From Prescottella defluvii (GTDB lineage: Bacteria; Actinomycetota; Actinomycetes; Mycobacteriales; Mycobacteriaceae), in the NCBI GenBank assembly GCA_029690005.1, contig CP121458.1, positions 2,914,001-2,978,000 on the forward strand: 64,000 nt of DNA, given 5' to 3'. The notes under the pieces were generated by a model that made no database searches, had not been told where the DNA came from, and saw nothing but the letters and a program-made list of their open reading frames with translations. Shown in pieces: positions 54,819 through 63,967 of the stretch; positions within the stretch are counted from its first letter, which is position 1, and each line of letters opens with the position of its first letter. The translations under genes and the position numbers were made by a program.

Positions 54819-55631
54819 TCAGGCCGTGGGCGTAGTGTCCGATTCGGCGCTGTGCGAGCGTGACAGGCGCAGCAGCAGTGGGGCGCCGACGACGCCCATC
54901 GCCACCAACCCGTAGACCGCCGAATACCGCAGTTCGGGCGCTTCCAGGAACACCGCGTGCGCGAGGGCCGACCCGAGCCACGTCCACAGGAACAGCGCGA
55001 TCGGCACGGCGTCGCGCGCGGGAGATGTCGGCGGGGACCGATGTGACGGTCGACCAGGTCGACGAGGATCGTCATCACCGCGGCAACGGCCAGCCAGCCC
55101 GCGTAGTTGGTCAACGGGATGTGTTCGATCCCGGCCAGTCCGGCGTCGGTGACACACCACCGCCACTGCCCGTCCGCGACCATCTGCGGATCGAGGTAGA
55201 GGTCCCAGCCGACGACGCCGACAGTCGCGAGGGCGATGCGCGGCAACCTGCTGTGGGTGATCAGCGACGCGGCGCACCACACCGGGTAGAAGCCGGCCGT
55301 CCAGGCGAGCGGCACCACCAGCGGCACGTCCGTGATCGACGGCCCGAGCCGTCCGGACGCGTATTCGTAGCAGCCGTACGGGATTCCCGTCGCGACCCCG
55401 ACGATCTCCGAGGCCAGTCCGATCCCGGCGGTGGCCAAAACCATGCCCGACGCCCACCGACCGGCCGGACCGCGACGGCATGCACGATCGAGGCGGCGGC
55501 CAGCAGCGCGACCACCGCGACGGTGACGACATCCGGGACCGGCCGTCGACGAGGGGGTACGCGATCTGCGCCGCGATCGCCGTCGCCGCGATGATCGCGG
55601 ACGCGCGTACGAGCGGGGTCGCGGTTCTCAT
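54819..55631 (-). CDS. cruF: Carotenoid hydratase CruF-type (DUF422) membrane protein
   Basis: About 272 residues after correction. Seven or so helices; GIGLASEIVGVATGIPYGCY, GRLGPSITDVPLVVPLAW, VVGWDLYLDPQMVADGQWRW, and IPLTNYAGWLAVA are CruF/bisanhydrobacterioruberin-hydratase family segments. It would add water at the 1',2' end of an acyclic carotenoid end group. Breaks near 55543, 55445 and 55018. The ATG overlaps the crtO stop (ATGA). Confidence 0.83.
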   Translation of the reverse strand: MRTATPLVRASAIIAATAIAAQIAYPLVDGRSRMSSPSRWSRCWPPPRSCMPSRSGRSVGVGHGFGHRRDRTGLGDRRGRDGNPVRLLRIRVRTARAVDHGRAAGGAARLDGRLLPGVVRRVADHPQQVAAHRPRDCRRRRLGPLPRSADGRGRAVAVVCHRRRTGRDRTHPVDQLRGLAGRCRGDDDPRRPGRPSHRSPPTSPARDAVPIALFLWTWLGSALAHAVFLEAPELRYSAVYGLVAMGVVGAPLLLRLSRSHSAESDTTPTA

Positions 55632-57210
55632 CGGAAGGTCTTGCGCAGCACCCGACGTAGTCGTCCGCCGCGGGCATCCGCGAGCGCGACCCGGGCCGCG
55701 CTTCGCCCGCTCGATCCCGACACCCCGCCGCCCGGGTGCGTCGACGCACCTGTCAGGTACAGGGTCTCGGCGTTCGGGACGCGGTGCGCGCCCAGTTCCG
55801 GAATCGGCCGCCACATGAACATCTGGTCCAGCGACATCTCCACGTGCATCACGTTGCCACCGATCAGGCCCATCTCGCGTTCGATGTCGGCGGGGGTCTG
55901 CACGAACCGGTGGCGGACGCTGTCGGCGAACCCGGGCGCCAGGGCGTCCACGTTCGCGACGATGCGGTCGGCCTCGCGCTCGCCGAGATCGGCCCAGCTG
56001 CGGCCGCCGGAGAGCGCGTACGGGTGCCGCTGCGACCACAGCGTCACCTGGTGCTCGCCGGCGGGGGAGATGGTGGGATCGATGCCGCTGAAGCTCATCG
56101 CGAGCACCGCCGGTTCCGGCGGCAGCTCCCCGGCGAGCGCGGCGCCGTGTGCCGTCCGGAGCTGCGCTCGGTCGGAGACGAGCAGCTGGAGACCGGACGT
56201 CGTGGTCGCCCCTGCAGGTGCACTCGGGTACGACGGCAACGCCTCGGTGCCCAGCCGCAGCACCATGCCGATGCCCGGGCCGACACGGATCCGTCGGCGC
56301 CACCCGGCGAGGGTGTCCCGGTCGTATCCGCCGCGTTCGAGCAGGTCGAGTGTCGTGAGCACGTGACAGCCGGCGACGACGGCGCGGGCCCGGACACGAC
56401 GGCCGGACTCCGTCACGACGGTCCACCCGTCGTCGTCGCGGCGGAGCTCGGTGACACCGTCGCCGAGGGTGACGGTCCCGCCGTCGGACCGCAGACGTGA
56501 GGCCAGCGCGGCCGTGAGTGCGCCACTGCCGCCGACCGCACGACCCGGCGGCAACGTGTGCATCAGTGCCGCGAACCCGACCATCGGGGCGGTACCCGGC
56601 TCGGACATCGGCGGACCCGACTGGGCGCCGAACCACGCGAGCGCGGCCTTGAGCGGTTCGCTGTCGAAGTACTCGTCGAGCAGCGCGTCGCCGGTCGTGA
56701 GGAACTCCCGCGAGATCGCGCTGCCCCGCCGGCCGTGTCGAGCCCCCAGAACGAGCGCAGCAGGTGTCCGCCGGTCGGCGGCGCCGAGAAGGCCCGCATG
56801 ACCCGCTCGGTGCGCGGGCCCCACGTCTGCACGAAGCGCCGGTACGCAGCCGCGTCGGCGGCGCCGCGCGATTCCTCGATGGACCGGCACGTGCGTTCGA
56901 GGCTGCGGTGGAAGACGATTCCCGGACGATCGGAACCGGCGGGGGCGGGCGCGAACGCCCACGGATCGCAGTCGATGTAGTGCAGCCCGTGGGCGGCGAG
57001 ATCGAGCTCCTCGATGATCCCGGTGTGGCGGATCATGATGTGCGCCGATGATCCCCGGTCCATCCGGTGCCCGGGGAACCGCTCGACCGTCGAGACCGCG
57101 CCACCGAGGACGGTGTCGCGTTCGAGAACCTCCACCGACCAGCCGGCGCGAGCGAGGTAGCAGGCCGACACGAGGGCGTTGTGGCCCGAGCCGACGACGA
57201 TCACATCCAT
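55628..57210 (-). CDS. crtO: Beta-carotene ketolase CrtO
   Basis: About 527 residues after correcting one break near 56735. FAD loop VIVVGSGHNALVSACYLARA, then LERDTVLGGAVSTVERFPG, HRMDRGSSAHIMIRHTGIIE, LDEYFDSEPLKAALAWFGAQ, SGPPMSEPGTAPMVGFAAL and LTGASTHPGGGVSGSSGRSA. From memory this is very close to the CrtO ketolase of Rhodococcus erythropolis. It adds 4-keto groups to the carotenoid rings. The ATG overlaps the GNAT stop (TGATG). Confidence 0.9.
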
Positions 57211-57833
57211 CACAGCGGCAACCCCCGGCCCAGCACGGCGAACGGGCGGCGGTCGCCCGCGAAAGTGAAGTGGCGGACGACGTCCCGGAACCCGGTGCGC
57301 CGATACAGACGCCACGCCCGATTGTTCTCCTGATCCACCTCGGGTGTGGACAGGAGGACGCCTCGTTCCGGTCGGTCTTCGAGGAGGCGCCGCAGGAGCT
57401 GTTCGCCGAGCCGGTGCCCCTGCGCGCTCGGATGGACGTGCAGTTCGGTCAACTCGAAGTAGTTGCCCAGGACGTACTCGATCTGGTCGCGGCTCCAGCC
57501 CGTCGCCTGCATGCCGTGCCGGACCTGCTGCTGCCACCACTGGTCGGGGGAGCCGCGGTAGCCGTACGCGATCGCGACGAGGGGAGCCGGCCGGTCCGGA
57601 TGTGTCGGATCGGGCTGGACTGCACCCACCGCGCGCCAGCCGGGCCGTGCCGTGTGCTCGGTCCACATCGGTGCGCGGTGGTACTCGGTCCCGCGGGGAT
57701 AGCCCATCGCGGCGACGTAGACAGCCAGCGCTTCCGGCAGTCGAGCGCGCATCTCGGACACCGACAGATCGAGGACGACCGGCGTGCCGGGAGTCGTGCC
57801 GGGGCTCTCGCCGGAGCTGCCGGTGCTGTCCAT
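57210..57833 (-). CDS. GNAT-family N-acetyltransferase (Rv2170-like)
   Basis: 207 residues, intact. AVYVAAMGYPRGTEYHRAPM, LTELHVHPSAQGHRLGEQLL (acetyl-CoA loop in a V-x-P-x-x-Q-x-x-R-x-G form) and ENNRAWRLYRRTGFRDVVRH. Rv2170 has been described as a lysine acetyltransferase; the substrate here is not shown. The ATG at 57833 follows AGAGGGAGAG; the frame extends to 57902 without a better start. Its promoter region contains an SOS box. Confidence 0.87.
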   Translation of the reverse strand: MDSTGSSGESPGTTPGTPVVLDLSVSEMRARLPEALAVYVAAMGYPRGTEYHRAPMWTEHTARPGWRAVGAVQPDPTHPDRPAPLVAIAYGYRGSPDQWWQQQVRHGMQATGWSRDQIEYVLGNYFELTELHVHPSAQGHRLGEQLLRRLLEDRPERGVLLSTPEVDQENNRAWRLYRRTGFRDVVRHFTFAGDRRPFAVLGRGLPL

Positions 57834-57894
57834 GCTCGGGCTCTCCCTCTTCTCTCTTGACGACGTGTCGGTGGGGCCAGCTATATTGAATAGG

Positions 57895-57910
57895 TCGAAC
57901 ACGTGTTCGA
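57895..57910. promoter_or_regulatory. LexA (SOS) box
   Basis: TCGAACACGTGTTCGA is a perfect 16-bp palindrome that matches the mycobacterial/Rhodococcus LexA consensus TCGAAC-N4-GTTCGA exactly. It lies 62 bases before the GNAT gene and 77 before the HEPN gene. On the plus strand it falls between a possible -35 (TTGAAT, 57886-57891) and -10 (CGATAT, 57909-57914), the usual place for repression. Confidence 0.85.
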
Positions 57911-57986
57911 TATCGGCGATCCGGTGATGTTCGAGGGAAGCGAATCATCACCGGATCGCCGGCCCTGAACTTCGGAGCGGTGGGAG

Positions 57987-58628
57987 GTGCTCGGAGTCGT
58001 GTCGGAAGTCGAGTCGGTCATATCGGTCGCATCGAGGATGCGGCCACGGACGGCGTCGGGGTCGTCGGGAATATCGGGGATCGCAGTCGGGTGCGGATCC
58101 GCGGGTAGGCCGCCGGTGTCGGTGCAGGCGACGATATTGCTTCACCGTGCGGACCGGCTGTTGTCGGAGGCGGCCGGCGCGGGGGAGTCTGCGGAGCGCT
58201 TCCGTTACGCCTACCTAGCGGCCCTCCGGGGTGCCGCCGCTGTCCTCGCCGCGACGGAGGGGAAGGCCCGCGCGGCGGCGTCGCGTCGGCCGCGGTCCCG
58301 GAGTGCGTGGGTGCTCATGGCGCGCGCGGCTCCGGAGTTCGCGGCATGGGCCGACTACTTCGCCGAGCACTCCGCCTTGCGTGCGTCGGTCGAGGCCGGT
58401 GTCACGCGGGCGATCGCCGACGTCGATGCCGACCGGTTCTACGGAGAGGTGGGGCGGTTCCTCACTGCGGTGGAGGATTCCTGCCCGCGGTGGGCCCGAA
58501 TAGCAGTGATCGAGGTATCTCCGCATAGCGTTCGGTGGGTGATTCCGGACACGTTGACGGAGTCTTGGGTCGCGGCGTCCCAGATCGTCATGGATTCGTC
58601 GACAACTCGTCGATGGAGTAGGTGGTAA
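57987..58628 (+). CDS. SAV_6107-family HEPN domain protein
   Basis: About 213 residues, intact. The middle has the family pattern: ATILLHRADRLLSEAAGAG, ERFRYAYLAALRGAAAVLAA, WVLMARAAPEFAAWADYFAE, mostly helical as in HEPN domains. The N-terminus is low complexity, and the C-terminal SPHSVRWVIPDTLTES is unusual. HEPN proteins are often RNases or toxin-like, but the R-x4-6-H active motif is not clear here. GTG at 57987 or 57999. Probably LexA-controlled. Confidence 0.75.
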   Translation: MLGVVSEVESVISVASRMRPRTASGSSGISGIAVGCGSAGRPPVSVQATILLHRADRLLSEAAGAGESAERFRYAYLAALRGAAAVLAATEGKARAAASRRPRSRSAWVLMARAAPEFAAWADYFAEHSALRASVEAGVTRAIADVDADRFYGEVGRFLTAVEDSCPRWARIAVIEVSPHSVRWVIPDTLTESWVAASQIVMDSSTTRRWSRW

Positions 58629-58733
58629 GGGGCCGACTCTCCTCGTATTATTGAATTCAGGTAACCGTCAGTCCGTTACCCACCTCTCCGCACCGCGGGT
58701 GAGGTGCCAACTCTTAGTGCCGGGGGAGGTACC

Positions 58734-59160
58734 GTGCCACTCTCCGAGCACGAGCAGCGCATGCTCGACCAGATCGAGAGCGCGCTCTACGCCGAGGATC
58801 CCAAGTTCGCGTCCACTGTGAGGGGCGGGCGAATGCGCGCCCCCTCCGGCAAGCGTCGGTTGCAGGCGGTGGCCCTCTTCGTGTTGGGTCTCGTTCTTCT
58901 CGTCGTGGGCGTGGCTGTGAATGTGAGGTTGGGCGAATTCCCGATCATCAGTCTGATCGGATTCGTCGTGATGTTCGGTGCCGGAATCCTCTTCTCCTCG
59001 GTGGGGGAAAGAGCCATCTGGCGGCGGTTCCCGACGGGACAGCTCTCCGGGCGCGTCGGGCGGATCGCATCCGCGTAAGTCCCATGGCGGCAAGAAGTCG
59101 GGTGGCGGCTTCTCTTCCCGCATGGAAGATCGATTCCGTCGGAGATTCGATCAGGAGTAG
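58734..59160 (+). CDS. DUF3040 membrane protein
   Basis: About 142 residues after correction. MPLSEHEQRMLDQIESALYA with EDPKFAST is the family opening; two helices follow (QAVALFVLGLVLLVVGVAV and IISLIGFVVMFGAGILFSSV). The expected tail (SSRMEDRFRRRFDQE) appears in another frame after a break near 59065, so an apparent stop at 59078 is artefactual. GTG start with GGGGGAGG upstream. Corresponds to Rv2169c, the usual neighbour of the division cluster. Confidence 0.85.
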
Positions 59161-59173
59161 ATCGTAGGTTTTC

Positions 59174-59218
59174 GAAAACGGTGATGGCGTGGCCCTCGGG
59201 TCACGCCATCGCCGTTTT
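59174..59218 (+). terminator. Terminator after the DUF3040 gene
   Basis: GAAAACGGTGATGGCGTG pairs with CACGCCATCGCCGTTTTC (one G-T pair); a T-rich tail follows. Confidence 0.85.
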
Positions 59219-59261
59219 CTCGTCTCTCTTTAGCGGCGGCGCGTCCGATGCGACACGCACT

Positions 59262-59313
59262 CCCCACATCTCTCCACTCTGATTCCCCACCGTTCCCCAC
59301 CTCTGCTCCCCAC
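59262..59313 (-). promoter_or_regulatory. GTGGGG repeat cluster (MraZ-box-like, minus orientation)
   Basis: CCCCAC (GTGGGG on the minus strand) occurs at 59262, 59285, 59295 and 59308; a further copy is at 59462. The 59285/59295 pair is spaced exactly 10 bp, as in MraZ boxes. Confidence 0.4.
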
Positions 59314-59534
59314 CCGTGGGGTCGGGGGTCGACCCGCGCCGTTCGCGAGTCGGCCGACCCCGCCGGCGGCGCTTCGAACTGGGAATTCATTGATCTTGAA
59401 ATGCGCGGAACGGAGGCGATAGGCGCCCGGTGCGCGTGTTCGCCATCACGCGCCGACGCTTCCCCACTTCACCCCGTGCCTGTGAGCTGCACTTATCGGG
59501 CGAAACTTGTCAATCCGGGGTCTGATCGGATTGA

Positions 59535-59564
59535 AAGTGGAGGGAAGTGGGGTAAAGTGGCGGG
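59535..59564 (+). promoter_or_regulatory. MraZ-binding box upstream of mraZ
   Basis: Three direct repeats AAGTGG-NGGN at 59535, 59545 and 59555, exactly 10 bp apart (AAGTGGAGGG, AAGTGGGGTA, AAGTGGCGGG). Tandem GTGG-rich repeats with helical spacing ahead of mraZ are the known autorepression sites of MraZ. It lies about 97 bases before the mraZ start. Confidence 0.8.
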
Positions 59565-59660
59565 CAGCGGATCGTGCAAGCGACCCGCAAGAAATGCGGG
59601 ACGGTACCAACCGGTATCGACCCACACGTTCGCCACAGGGCCCCGGTGGGAGGTGTCGAG

Positions 59661-60136
59661 ATGTTTCTCGGTACCTACACGCCGAAGCTCGACGACAAAG
59701 GGCGGCTCACGTTGCCCGCGAAGTTCCGGGACGCGTTGGCGGGAGGGTTGATGGTCACGAAAGGGCAGGACCACAGCCTTGCGGTGTATCCCCGTGAGGA
59801 GTTCACCGCACTCGCGCGTCGTGCAGCAGCGGCTTCCGCAGCAATCCGCAGGCACGTGCCTTCGTGCGCGGGTTGGCGTCGGGAACCGACGAGCAGCACC
59901 CCGATGCCCAGGGGCGGATCACGCTCGCCGCGGACCATCGCCGCTATGCGGGATTGTCCAAGGACTGCGTCGTGATCGGATCGGTCGACTTCCTCGAAGA
60001 TCTGGGACGCCCGAGCCTGGGAGTCCTACCTCGCGGAGCACGAAGAAAGCTACTCACAAGCCAGAGACGAGGCGCTCGGAGGGATCTTCAGCCCACCGAC
60101 GCCGGCGAGTGCCGCGAGGCCTCTGCCCGAGTGTGA
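59661..60136 (+). CDS. mraZ: Transcriptional regulator MraZ
   Basis: Double AbrB-like domain regulator at the head of the dcw cluster. [58 protein letters not shown] and [15 protein letters not shown] are all conserved. Breaks near 59823 and 60003. The corrected protein passes the usual end (DEALGGIF, about residue 143), after which reading continues into a region with a 39-bp tandem repeat without a clear stop. 60136 is the nearest stop and may need an indel; the 3' end is uncertain. GGGAGGTG precedes the ATG. Confidence 0.88.
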
Positions 60137-60204
60137 CCCTGACGCACTTCCCCAGCGCCAGGTTCACCACCGGGACCCTGACGCTCTTCCCCAGCGCCAG
60201 GTTC
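60135..60204 (+). repeat. 39-bp-period tandem repeat between mraZ and rsmH
   Basis: A 31-base unit starting GACCCTGACGC and ending GCGCCAGGTTC occurs at 60135-60165 and 60174-60204 with one mismatch, period 39 (13 codons). In the corrected mraZ frame both read [10 protein letters not shown]. Confidence 0.85.
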
Positions 60205-60354
60205 CTCGATCGGACAGGGACCTGGAGGCATTCGCACTCCCCGGAGAAGTGACGTTCGCGAGTTTCGTTGCAGGACAGACCAGCTGCCGACGATTCCGCC
60301 GACTCACACCTCCGACACCCGAACATCGCACACCCGCAGAGAGCCGGAGGAATC

Positions 60355-61371
60355 ATGGTCGACGGCGAGGACGACAACCAGTCCGTCCCCGGCGAGTTCG
60401 GTCATGTCCCGGTTCTGCTGCACCGGGCTGACGAACTGCTGGGACCGGCCATCACCGCCGACAACCCGCGCGGCGACGGCGCGGTGATGATCGACGCCAC
60501 CCTCGGTCTGGGTGGACACTCCGAGTACTTCCTGCGCACCTATCCCGGTCTGCACCTGATCGGTCTCGACCGCGACCCGGAGGCGCTGCGCATCGCGTCC
60601 GGACGGCTGGCTCCGTACGCCGACCGGACGACGTTCGTGCACACGCGATACGACGGCATCGTCGACGCACTCGACCAGGCCGGGCTCGACTCGACCGGCA
60701 CCGTGCACGCCATCCTCTTCGATCTCGGTGTGTCGTCGATGCAGCTCGACGAGGCGGATCGAGGATTCGCGTACTCGGTCGACGCGCCGCTGGACATGCG
60801 GATGAATCCCACGACTGGGATCACCGCCGCCGAGGTGCTGAACACGTACAGCCACGGTGAGCTCGCCCGCATCCTGAGCACCTACGGCGAGGAGCGCTTC
60901 GCGGGCCGGATCGCGTCGGAGATCGTGCGGCGCCGTCAGAAGCAGCCGTTCACCACCAGCGCTGCGCTGGTCGAACTCATCTACGACGCCATCCCGGCCG
61001 CAACCCGCCGCACCGGTGGCCACCCCGCCAAGCGGACGTTCCAGGCCCTCCGCGTCGAGGTCAACGGCGAACTCGATTCGCTGCGCGCGGCCGTCCCGGC
61101 CGCGCTCGACGCCCTGGCCGTCGGCGGTCGCGTCGTCTTCATGTCGTACCAGTCCCTCGAGGACCGCGTCGTCGAGCAGGAGCTGACCCCGCTGTCGAAG
61201 TCGAAGACGCCCGAAGGTCTTCCTGTCGAGTTGCCGGGTATGGGTCCGGAGTTCCGGATTCTCACCCGTGGCGCCGAACGCGCGTCCGAGCAGGAGATCG
61301 AGGACAACCCGAGAGCAGCGCCGGTGCGTTTGCGTGCGGCGGAGCGAATCGCGAGGAGGGAGACGGCATGA
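60355..61371 (+). CDS. rsmH: 16S rRNA (cytosine1402-N4)-methyltransferase
   Basis: 338 residues, intact. [19 protein letters not shown], the SAM-binding [51 protein letters not shown] and [16 protein letters not shown] are hallmarks of RsmH (MraW). The ATG has GGAGGA upstream. Its stop overlaps the ftsL start (ATGA). Confidence 0.95.
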   Translation: MVDGEDDNQSVPGEFGHVPVLLHRADELLGPAITADNPRGDGAVMIDATLGLGGHSEYFLRTYPGLHLIGLDRDPEALRIASGRLAPYADRTTFVHTRYDGIVDALDQAGLDSTGTVHAILFDLGVSSMQLDEADRGFAYSVDAPLDMRMNPTTGITAAEVLNTYSHGELARILSTYGEERFAGRIASEIVRRRQKQPFTTSAALVELIYDAIPAATRRTGGHPAKRTFQALRVEVNGELDSLRAAVPAALDALAVGGRVVFMSYQSLEDRVVEQELTPLSKSKTPEGLPVELPGMGPEFRILTRGAERASEQEIEDNPRAAPVRLRAAERIARRETA

Positions 61372-62060
61372 CTGTTCAGGTGGCTTCCACCACGCGGGTC
61401 CGACGGTCCACCGCGGCGCAGCGGGCGTACGACCGTCGTCGGCAGCGTTCCACGGTGACCGTCGGCGCGGTGTCGGCGTCGGCGTCGCCCCGGTCGTCGT
61501 TCGGGTCCTCGTCGCGCACCTTCGTGGCGCGCGTCCCGTTCGTCGCCACGATCCTCGGTCTGCTCTGCATGGGGCTCGCGACGACACTGCTGCTGACCAC
61601 CCGGTCGGCCGAGGATTCGTACCAACTGGCCGACGCCCGGGCGCACAACCAGAGTCTGCGGGAGCGGACGGCGGCTCTGCAGCGTGAGGTTGCGGCGGGC
61701 AATTCGGCCCCTGTCCTCGCCGAGAAGGCGGCAGAGCGGGGCTGATCCGGCGAAGGATCCCGCGCGCCTGCTCCTCGACACCGACGGCACCGTGCACGTG
61801 ATCGGCACCCCGAAGCCCGCGGAGGGCAAGCCCGTCGCGCCGCTGGACCGGACTCCCGCGCCGGCTCCCGCAGCACCGGCACCAGCACCGCAGGCTCAGG
61901 CATCGCAGCCGTCGGCGCAGGCGGCGCATCCCGCGACTCCGGCGCCCACGACGGCGCCCGCCACACCGCCGTCGGCCAATGACGGTCGAATCCAGGCGCG
62001 CGGTGAACAATCGACTCTCGTGACGGTCATCACTCAGCCCCGGCAGGTGCGCGGCAGTGA
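61368..62060 (+). CDS. ftsL: Cell-division protein FtsL-like (Rv2164c type)
   Basis: Bitopic protein between rsmH and ftsI. A basic, disordered N-terminus, one helix ([19 protein letters not shown]), a short coiled coil ([20 protein letters not shown]), then [20 protein letters not shown] and a long Pro/Ala-rich tail. A break near 61740 hides the tail; another near the 3' end is needed to reach the TGA at 62058, which would overlap the ftsI GTG. About 231 residues. Part of the FtsQ-L-B divisome link. Confidence 0.83.
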
Positions 62061-63955
62061 CGTCCCCGGGTGGACGCGCTCCAGCCCCACGTCGGCGCAG
62101 ACCGGCGTCGCCGCCCCCACGCAGGTCGCGGGCGGAAGGCGTCGCAGCGGCGCGCCGATTCGTTCGGGTTCCGACTCAAGTACGGGCGCGCGACGATGCT
62201 CGGTGCCCTCGGCATCGTGGCCCTCCAGCTGTTGTGGGTGCAGGGTATCGACGCGCCGCGCCTCTCGGCGGAGGCGGCCAACCAGCGGGCCACGACCGTC
62301 ACGCTGCCAGCCGTGCGCGGCGCGATCGTCGACCGCAGCGGGAACAAACTCGCGTACACCCTCGATGCGAAGGCACTCACGTTCCAGCCGGTGCGGGAGC
62401 GCAAGAACATGGAGGAACTGCACGCCAAGGACGAGCCGCTCCCGATCCGGAGACCCGGTTGAAGGAGATCGCGCGGGGTATTCACGCGCGACTCGGCGAC
62501 ACCGCGCCCGAGAGCGATCTTCTGAAGAAGCTGCAGAGCAACGAGACCTTCGTCTACCTGGCGCGCAGCGTCGACCCGGCGGTGGCCGCCGAGATTGCCG
62601 ACGAGTTCCCGGAGGTCGGACTCGAACGGCAAGACATCCGTGAGTATCCCGGTGGTTCCCTCGCTGCGAACATCGTCGGGGCCACGGGGTGGGACGGCCA
62701 CGGTCTGCTGGGACTCGAGGACTCGATGGACTCGATGCTCGCGGGCAAGGACGGCTCGGAGACGCACGACCGCGGTTCGGACGGCGCGGTGATCCCCGGC
62801 AGCCGGCGCGACCTGCAGCCGGCGGTCGACGGGTCCACGGTGGAGCTCACCATCGACTCCGATCTGCAGTACTACGTCCAGCAGCAGGCGCAGCAGGCGA
62901 AGGACCTGTCGGGCGCGAAGAACGCATCGGTCGTGGTGCTCGACGCGAAGACCGCGGAAGTGCTCGCGATGACCAACGACGGCACGTTCAACCCGGCGAT
63001 CGGGGTCGGCAACAATCCGCCGACCGCGCAGATGGGCAACCTGCCGGTGAGCTCACCGTTCGAGCCGGGATCGGTCAACAAGATCATCACTGGCGCCGCC
63101 GCGATCGAGTACGGGCTGACCACACCGGAAGAGGTGCTGCAGGTACCGGGCTCGATCCAGATGGCCGGGGTGTCGGTCAAGGACGCGTGGGCGCACGGCG
63201 TCGCGCCGTACACCACCACCGGAGTGTTCGGGAAGTCGTCGAATGTCGGGACGCTGATGCTCGCCGAGCGTGTCGGCGAGGAACGGTTCGCCGACATGTT
63301 GCACCGGTTCGGCCTCGGCCAGGCCACCGGCGTGGGCCTTCCCGGCGAGAGCGCCGGCAATGTCCCGGAGCTGGAGGACTGGTCCGGCGGCACGTTCGCG
63401 AACCTGCCGATCGGGCAGGGCCTGTCGATGACGTTGCTGCAGATGACCGGCATGTACCAGGCGATGGCCAACGACGGTGAACGCATTCCGCCGCGGATCG
63501 TCAAGGCGACCGTCGCGCCGGACGGCACGCGGACCGAGACCGAGCGGCCGGAACCGGTGCACGTGGTCAGCGAGCAGACTGCACGCACCGTGCGCGACAT
63601 GTTCCGAGCGGTCACCCAGAAGGATCCGATGGGTTACCAGCAGGGGACCGGTCCGCAGGCCGCGGTCGAGGGCTACCAGATCACCGGCAAGACCGGCACG
63701 GCGCAGCAGGTCGATCCGGTGTGCAAGTGCTACTCGAACTCCAACTACTGGATCACGTTCGCCGGCATCGCTCCGGCCGACGATCCTCGCTACGTCATCG
63801 GCATCATGCTCGACGCGCCGGTGCGTGGCGTCGACGGCGGCGGGGGCCAGTCGGCCGCCCCGCTGTTCCACAACATCGCGTCGTGGCTGCTGCAGCGTGA
63901 GAGCGTGCCGCTGTCACCGGACCCGGGTCGGCGGTTGGTGTTGCAGGCCGACTGA
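62057..63955 (+). CDS. ftsI: Peptidoglycan transpeptidase FtsI (PBP3/PbpB)
   Basis: Septal class B penicillin-binding protein. A basic cytoplasmic N-terminus, one helix (ATMLGALGIVALQLLWVQG), a pedestal domain with AVRGAIVDRSGNKLAYTLDA, and a transpeptidase with the catalytic Ser in EPGSVNKI (codon 63071), SSN (63235-63243) and KTGTAQQ (63689). Breaks near 62155 and 62450. Corrected length is about 633 residues. GTG start, probably coupled to ftsL. Confidence 0.93.
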   Translation: MTSPGGRAPAPRRRRPASPPPRRSRAEGVAAARRFVRVPTQVRARDDARCPRHRGPPAVVGAGYRRAAPLGGGGQPAGHDRHAASRARRDRRPQREQTRVHPRCEGTHVPAGAGAQEHGGTARQGRAAPDPETRLKEIARGIHARLGDTAPESDLLKKLQSNETFVYLARSVDPAVAAEIADEFPEVGLERQDIREYPGGSLAANIVGATGWDGHGLLGLEDSMDSMLAGKDGSETHDRGSDGAVIPGSRRDLQPAVDGSTVELTIDSDLQYYVQQQAQQAKDLSGAKNASVVVLDAKTAEVLAMTNDGTFNPAIGVGNNPPTAQMGNLPVSSPFEPGSVNKIITGAAAIEYGLTTPEEVLQVPGSIQMAGVSVKDAWAHGVAPYTTTGVFGKSSNVGTLMLAERVGEERFADMLHRFGLGQATGVGLPGESAGNVPELEDWSGGTFANLPIGQGLSMTLLQMTGMYQAMANDGERIPPRIVKATVAPDGTRTETERPEPVHVVSEQTARTVRDMFRAVTQKDPMGYQQGTGPQAAVEGYQITGKTGTAQQVDPVCKCYSNSNYWITFAGIAPADDPRYVIGIMLDAPVRGVDGGGGQSAAPLFHNIASWLLQRESVPLSPDPGRRLVLQAD

Positions 63956-63967
63956 CCACAAGCTGGG

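Noticed and set aside
57895..57910. The TCGAACACGTGTTCGA palindrome as a restriction or generic E-box-like site
   Set aside because: Its full 16-bp match to the actinobacterial LexA consensus and its place between promoter elements favour an SOS operator.
60135..60204. CRISPR array or mobile-element repeat
   Set aside because: Only two copies, 8-base spacing between units, no cas genes and no terminal inverted repeats.
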